Source: Novosphingobium sp. 32-60-15 (GTDB lineage: Bacteria; Pseudomonadota; Alphaproteobacteria; Sphingomonadales; Sphingomonadaceae). Taken from it: DNA of 38,368 nt. Of the stretch, positions 34,703 through 38,368 are shown in pieces; within the stretch, counting starts at the first letter, position 1; each line of letters starts with the position of its first letter. Where the stretch lies: NCBI RefSeq assembly GCF_002280675.1, contig NZ_NCEN01000024.1:1-38368 (forward strand), read 5' to 3'. Under the pieces are notes generated by a model. The model did not search any database and was not told where the DNA came from. It saw nothing but the letters and a program-made list of their open reading frames with translations. A program made the translations under genes and the position numbers.

Positions 34703-36084
34703 AGGCTATCCACGATCCGCACGGCGCGCTGACAGCGGGCCTTGCGGCCATTCGCGCCCAGTATCAGGTGCCCGAAGGCTTCCCGCCGCACGTCATCGCC
34801 GCTGCCGAATTGGCGGCCTCGCGCGGGTTGACAGACCATGTGGATCGTACCGCCATTCCGTTCGTCACGCTCGATCCGGCCAGTTCCACCGATCTTGATC
34901 AGGCGTTCTGGATTGAACAATCCGGCCACGATCTGATCCTGTTCTATGCCATCGCCGACGTATCGTGGTTCGTCGATGATGGGGACGCCGTGGATGCCGA
35001 AGCGTGGAAGCGCGGTGAAACCGTGTACCTGCCCGATGGCAAGGCAGGCCTTTATCCGCAGGTCCTGTCCGAACGTGCCGCCAGCCTCTTGCCGGATGGA
35101 CCGCGCCCCGCCGTCATCTTCACCGTCCGCCTAGCGACCGATGGGATGGCAACGCTCGAAGGTGCCGAACGTGCGCTCATCCAAAGCCGCGCCAAGCTGG
35201 CTTATGACCGCGTCACAGATGCTGAACTCCCACCCGCCTTCGCCAACTTTGCCGCGCGGATGGACATGGCCGAGGCTGCGCGCGGCGCGGTTCGGGTCGA
35301 TCCTCCAGAACAGGAAGTCGAAGCTTTGGGGGCGGGGCGCTATGGCCTTGCATTCCGCCCGCTGCATGCCTCCGAAAAGCACAATGCAGCCCTTTCGCTC
35401 TCGGCCAATCTCGCCATTGCCGCTGCGCTGCAACAGGCGGGCACCGGCCTGTTCCGCGTTATGGCAGGCCCCAGCGCCAAAGCGCTGTCGCGGCTGCGCT
35501 CAACCGCTGCGGGGCTTGGCCTGCATTGGCCCGAAGGCATGGACCTCAAATCGCTGGAGCGTACGCTCGATCCTGAAAATGCCCATCACGCCGCTTTCAT
35601 GCTGGCCATTCGCCGTGCGGGCAACGGCGCGGGCTATGCGCCGTGGATTCCCGGCGTCACCCCTTGGCATGAAGCGATTGCTGCCACATATGCCCATGCC
35701 ACAGCGCCGCTACGCAGGCTGGCAGACCGCTATGTCATCCGCGCCACATTGGCGGTGATGAACGGCCAGCCGGTTCCCGATGCCGTTGAAGACGCATTCC
35801 GCCGCCTGCCCGCCGTCATGGCCAAAGCCAGCGCCACCTCCGGCCAGATTGATCGCGCCGTGATCGACCTTGCCGAAACCGTCATGCTCCACGGTCGCGA
35901 GGGTGAACGCTTTGCGGCTTGCGTCACCGATACAGATGGCGAATCAGCGCGCGTCCAACTGGTCGATCTGCCGGTCGTCACCCGCGCCAAAATCCCCGGC
36001 GCGGCCCCCGGACAACGCCTAGCATTGCGCCTCGAAGCCGCCGACATCGCCGCGCGCCGCCTGTCGTTCGCGCCCGCAGACTGA
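34699..36084 (+). CDS. Short RNB-domain ribonuclease
   Basis: This 461-residue protein consists essentially of an RNB exonuclease domain, without the cold-shock and S1 RNA-binding domains of RNase R/II (which are 650-800 residues). It has the metal site TLDPASSTDLDQAF near residue 57 with several aspartates, and YAHATAPLRRLADRY near residue 333, which matches the YxHxTSPIRR motif. It is co-transcribed and translationally coupled with the crotonase gene. It is likely a 3'-5' exoribonuclease with limited substrates. A tRNA-Cys gene follows 75 bases on. Confidence 0.88.
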   Translation: MKAIHDPHGALTAGLAAIRAQYQVPEGFPPHVIAAAELAASRGLTDHVDRTAIPFVTLDPASSTDLDQAFWIEQSGHDLILFYAIADVSWFVDDGDAVDAEAWKRGETVYLPDGKAGLYPQVLSERAASLLPDGPRPAVIFTVRLATDGMATLEGAERALIQSRAKLAYDRVTDAELPPAFANFAARMDMAEAARGAVRVDPPEQEVEALGAGRYGLAFRPLHASEKHNAALSLSANLAIAAALQQAGTGLFRVMAGPSAKALSRLRSTAAGLGLHWPEGMDLKSLERTLDPENAHHAAFMLAIRRAGNGAGYAPWIPGVTPWHEAIAATYAHATAPLRRLADRYVIRATLAVMNGQPVPDAVEDAFRRLPAVMAKASATSGQIDRAVIDLAETVMLHGREGERFAACVTDTDGESARVQLVDLPVVTRAKIPGAAPGQRLALRLEAADIAARRLSFAPAD

Positions 36085-36158
36085 TCGCTTGCAAGAACCA
36101 CTTGCGGCCAGCCGCGCTTCGGGCTAACCGCGCCGGACCACGCAGCACCTGCGATCGA

Positions 36159-36232
36159 GGCCCGATGGCGGAGTGGTTACGCACCGGATTGCAAATCCGT
36201 TTACGCCGGTTCGATTCCGGCTCGGGCCTCCA
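36159..36232 (+). tRNA. tRNA-Cys (anticodon GCA)
   Basis: The acceptor GGCCCGA (36159-36165) pairs with TCGGGCC (36222-36228), then discriminator T and encoded CCA (36230-36232). The anticodon loop TTGCAAA carries GCA, and the T arm is GCCGG-TTCGATT-CCGGC. The downstream DNA changes character, as expected at a tRNA used as an integration site. Confidence 0.96.
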
Positions 36233-36530
36233 GCAACTTCAGACACTTACGGCAAATGACAATGACCCTTAGTCCTTGTGGGGGACGATGTGGGGGACAT
36301 AATGTTACGTGGGGGGATTAGACCCTCAAGTCCATTGGTCCAGAGAGTAAGATTTGGAGCTTCTGAAGGGGTTTCGAATCGTGTCCTGCGAAAACATGCT
36401 ATTTCCACAAATAGGCACCGCTTAAACCAGACCCGTCTGTTGCGTTCAGTACGAAACGAGCCTGAATGAGGGTAAGCGAAGCGAATTGCGACCGGCTTTG
36501 TGTTTAAAAGTCCCCTGTCGGACCCAGCTA
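36233..36530. other. Non-coding junction downstream of tRNA-Cys
   Basis: This 298-base stretch has no credible open reading frame on either strand. Its base composition is less GC-rich than the genes to the left. TGTGGGGGAC occurs twice (36277-36286 and 36289-36298) and the related GTGGGGGGA at 36309-36317. Such short G-rich repeats next to a tRNA 3' end are compatible with arm-type binding sites of an integrase, but no integrase gene and no second copy of the tRNA 3' end is in the window. The remainder shows nothing I can name. Confidence 0.6.
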
Positions 36531-37278
36531 CTAGCCAGCACCTGCGTCTTCGATTGGGTCAAAGCGAGAGACCGACCGACATATTCCCCTCGCAGCAATT
36601 TCAAGTCCAGCGTCCGCTATGAAATGCTGAAAGACATCCTTTTCGAGAACATCGCGTGACAGGTTGCTGGCCTTGCTCATGCCAAGTGCAGTCCGCAAAT
36701 CCTTCTTCCTGATATTCACAACAGCGGGGTCACTGAATAAGCGGTCCAAGTAGTCCATCGCCTGCGAAACATACCCTGCTGGCGCGACTGCTTGCCAAGG
36801 TAGGACCGTTAGGCCCGGAAAGTTGGTCTGAAGCACATCATCGATTTCCCCGACCGATGTGATGAGGAAGGCACGGCAAGCACCCGCTTCACCGGATGAA
36901 GACTTGCGAACGGAAGCACGGCATAGAGCTTGAAGTAAGTGATGGCTTTGCTCTCCCCGTCTTGTCGCAGCATGGTCTAAGCTGTCGCTTTCCGTCAACG
37001 GCAAGCCAGACGCGGCCATTGTAAGCGCCCTATACGCCTGAGCCGGATAGGTACGTTGCACGGAGTTTGTCCAAGGATATGACAACGCCATCACTTGGCA
37101 GGATTTCTTCGTCCCAAAGCCTCAGCTTCCTTGGCTGACCCTGAAAGTGGAAGTCAGTTGCGGATGAGAAGGAAGACCCTTTCGTCCTTCTTCGCAGCAT
37201 TTCCTGTGTCGTGAATAGGACAGGTGCATTGTTGTGAGCAGCAACGCCAACCCCAACCCATTGCGACCATGCGGTCCT
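36531..37278 (-). pseudogene. Frameshifted helicase-associated gene remnant
   Basis: Two frames look like parts of one protein. The first is open from 37278 to the stop at 37030 and reads AAHNNAPVLFTTQEML, FHFQGQPRKLRLWDEEILPS, ISLDKLRATYL. The second runs from about 37094 to 36531 and continues AYRALTMAASGLPLTE, HHLLQALCRASVRKSSSGEAG, WQAVAPAGYV. The join lies around 37030-37060, where the first frame hits a TAG. The whole seems to be the 3' half of a larger accessory gene whose 5' half was replaced by the Res fragment next to it. I cannot name the family; helicase-like is a guess. It could also be two short real genes, which I think less likely. Confidence 0.6.
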
Positions 37279-38272
37279 TTAGGGCCATTGCTGCTTCCGA
37301 AAAGCGAGGTGACGCAAGGTGCGCATAGGCGCGGTTTAGCCGTTCGTCAGATCGCCTTGTAGCGTAAGGCATACGCAGCACACGGCCCAAAAGTTGCTCA
37401 ACGTCCGTAGAGCTATGAATGTTGGCCAAAGAGCAAAAGACGTAAGCGAATGAGCAGTCCCATCCCTCCTTCAGGGCCTCCACCGTTATGATGAAGTCCA
37501 CATCGCAAGCAGGGTCAAACAGGTTTACGTCATCCAATTCGCGCTGATCACCCGTGGCAATGGCAATGCGCTTTTCGGCTATGCCCTGCTCAATGAGGTA
37601 GTCCTTCAGAACATCAACGGTCGCCACTTGCCCACGGTCTTGCGCTTGAAACAGCACGATTGGGCGAATGTATTTGGTGTCGCGCGTAGCAATGTCAGCC
37701 AGTTCCTGCCGCTTGCTGATTGCTCCATCCACTGCTTGCTGCCATGTGGGATGCTCTGCCAGCATGACTGGCAACTTGATCATTTCCGCGTCTTTCAGTT
37801 CCTGGGCGGTTACTGAATGAAGCAGGTTCGACTGGCGTTGCGGTGTTGCGGTAAATTCGATTATGGCTGAAGGGTTTACGCGCTGCTGCATAGTCTGAGA
37901 TAAACCCGTCACGGCTTTGTGCGCTTCGTCCACGATCATCAACGGACGATGAAGGTGCAGCAGGTTGGCGAGTGAAAACTTGATGGTTCCCGCCCCGACC
38001 TTGTCGTCTTCGATCAATTCCAGCCCCGGCGATTTCTTCGGCACTGCGCTAAAGTGCGGCTCAAGGTTTTCGTTGTGGGAATAGACCTTCCTGCCTTCAG
38101 TGTTCTCGACCCGCAACGTCTGGATCGTTCCAACGATTACACAGCAATTTCCCTTGATGTCATGCGGGGTAATCTGCTGGAAATCACCAATGTCGAAAAT
38201 GCGGACCCTGCCTGTGAAAGCATCGTCCAGCACTTGGCGATAGGCATGGCGCGGGTTTTTCAGCGCTTCCAC
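37154..38272 (-). pseudogene. Truncated Res/DEAD-type helicase (type III restriction-like)
   Basis: About 370 residues remain. DEAH-type motif II is visible in MIVDEAHK (114-121), motif III in EFTATPQR (141-148), and the C-terminal helicase motifs in FIITVEALKEGWDC and VEQLLGRVLRMP (293-304). This combination is typical of type III restriction enzyme Res subunits and related DEAD/DEAH helicases of about 850-950 residues. The N-terminus with Walker A (motif I) is missing because an IS21-like element end abuts at 38273. The C-terminus leaves the expected frame after DRMVAMG and ends in a divergent tail. It is therefore probably non-functional. Confidence 0.78.
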
Positions 38273-38368
38273 TGTCAATCGGCGTCCAAACGGGACCCAC
38301 TATCGGCGTGCAAAAGGGAACCACCTGGCGGCGTGGCGCTGGGTTGATGGCGGGCGCGGATTTCGCGC
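38273..38368. mobile_element. End of an IS21-family-like insertion sequence (partial)
   Basis: The tip starts TGTCAATC at 38273. Two near-identical 21-base units follow at 38280-38300 and 38304-38324 (18 of 21 bases equal, cores GGGACCCAC and GGGAACCAC). Repeated sub-terminal units with GGGAC/CCC cores are a feature of IS21-family ends. The element continues beyond the window, so istA/istB are not seen. Read outwards on the minus strand, the tip gives TTGACA, a perfect -35 hexamer facing the Res remnant. Confidence 0.7.

Noticed and set aside
36233..38368. Active defence island or restriction system
   Set aside because: The only candidate, the Res helicase, lacks motif I and has a broken C-terminus, and no methyltransferase (Mod) gene is present in the window.
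1..38368. CRISPR array
   Set aside because: No regularly spaced repeats of 24-40 bases with unique spacers were seen; the only tandem repeats are the short ones listed.

Overview
The window looks like the chromosome of a sphingomonad-type alphaproteobacterium (Sphingomonadales, for example Novosphingobium, Sphingobium or Erythrobacter relatives). The basis is the high-GC coding bias, a PhyR/NepR/EcfG general stress module with an HWE-type kinase, class I polyhydroxyalkanoate (PHA) synthase with phasin, an Fe-type superoxide dismutase, a CCA-encoding tRNA style, and an intergenic palindrome typical of sphingomonads. The genus cannot be fixed from sequence reading alone.

Layout. 1-46 is the tail of an ETF alpha-like gene, followed by a strong terminator. 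99-7332 (minus) is one tightly coupled operon: prephenate dehydratase, then DUF4129, DUF4350, MoxR ATPase, DUF58, SpoIIM-like and RDD membrane proteins, a conserved envelope-associated cluster of unknown function. 7463-12910 holds an anchored cytochrome c, a secreted small protein, rlmE-ppx/gppA, tRNA-Gln(CTG), a LOG-family nucleotide hydrolase, and thiD with a DUF1272 protein. 12910-17526 holds glmM (co-transcribed with the previous two), a dicarboxylate/amino-acid symporter, sodB and an AI-2E family permease.

17639-23234 is the general stress response locus: ecfG and nepR, a CHASE/HWE sensor kinase, phyR, two single-domain response regulators and an FNR-like regulator with four cysteines. 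I found EcfG-type promoters (GGAAC-N16/17-CGTT) by eye in front of nepR-ecfG, phyR, one response regulator, and an otherwise unannotated stretch ending in a perfect terminator. That stretch is best read as a stress-induced small RNA of about 86 nt with a C-rich loop, and it is the most interesting element in the window.

23319-28717 holds a GNAT-like protein divergent from a membrane fatty-acid desaturase, the LPS exporter permeases lptG and lptF, and a small unknown gene. 28742-32423 holds clpS with an in-frame 21-bp tandem repeat, a phasin with a histone-like tail, a 189-bp TA-flanked MITE sitting exactly in the phaC stop codon, and phaC. 32587-36084 holds an alanine-type aminotransferase, a crotonase and a short RNB ribonuclease. 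tRNA-Cys(GCA) at 36159 marks the edge of a degraded accessory region. It contains no integrase in this window, a frameshifted helicase-like remnant, a Res-type helicase that has lost its N-terminus, and the end of what looks like an IS21-family element at the right margin.
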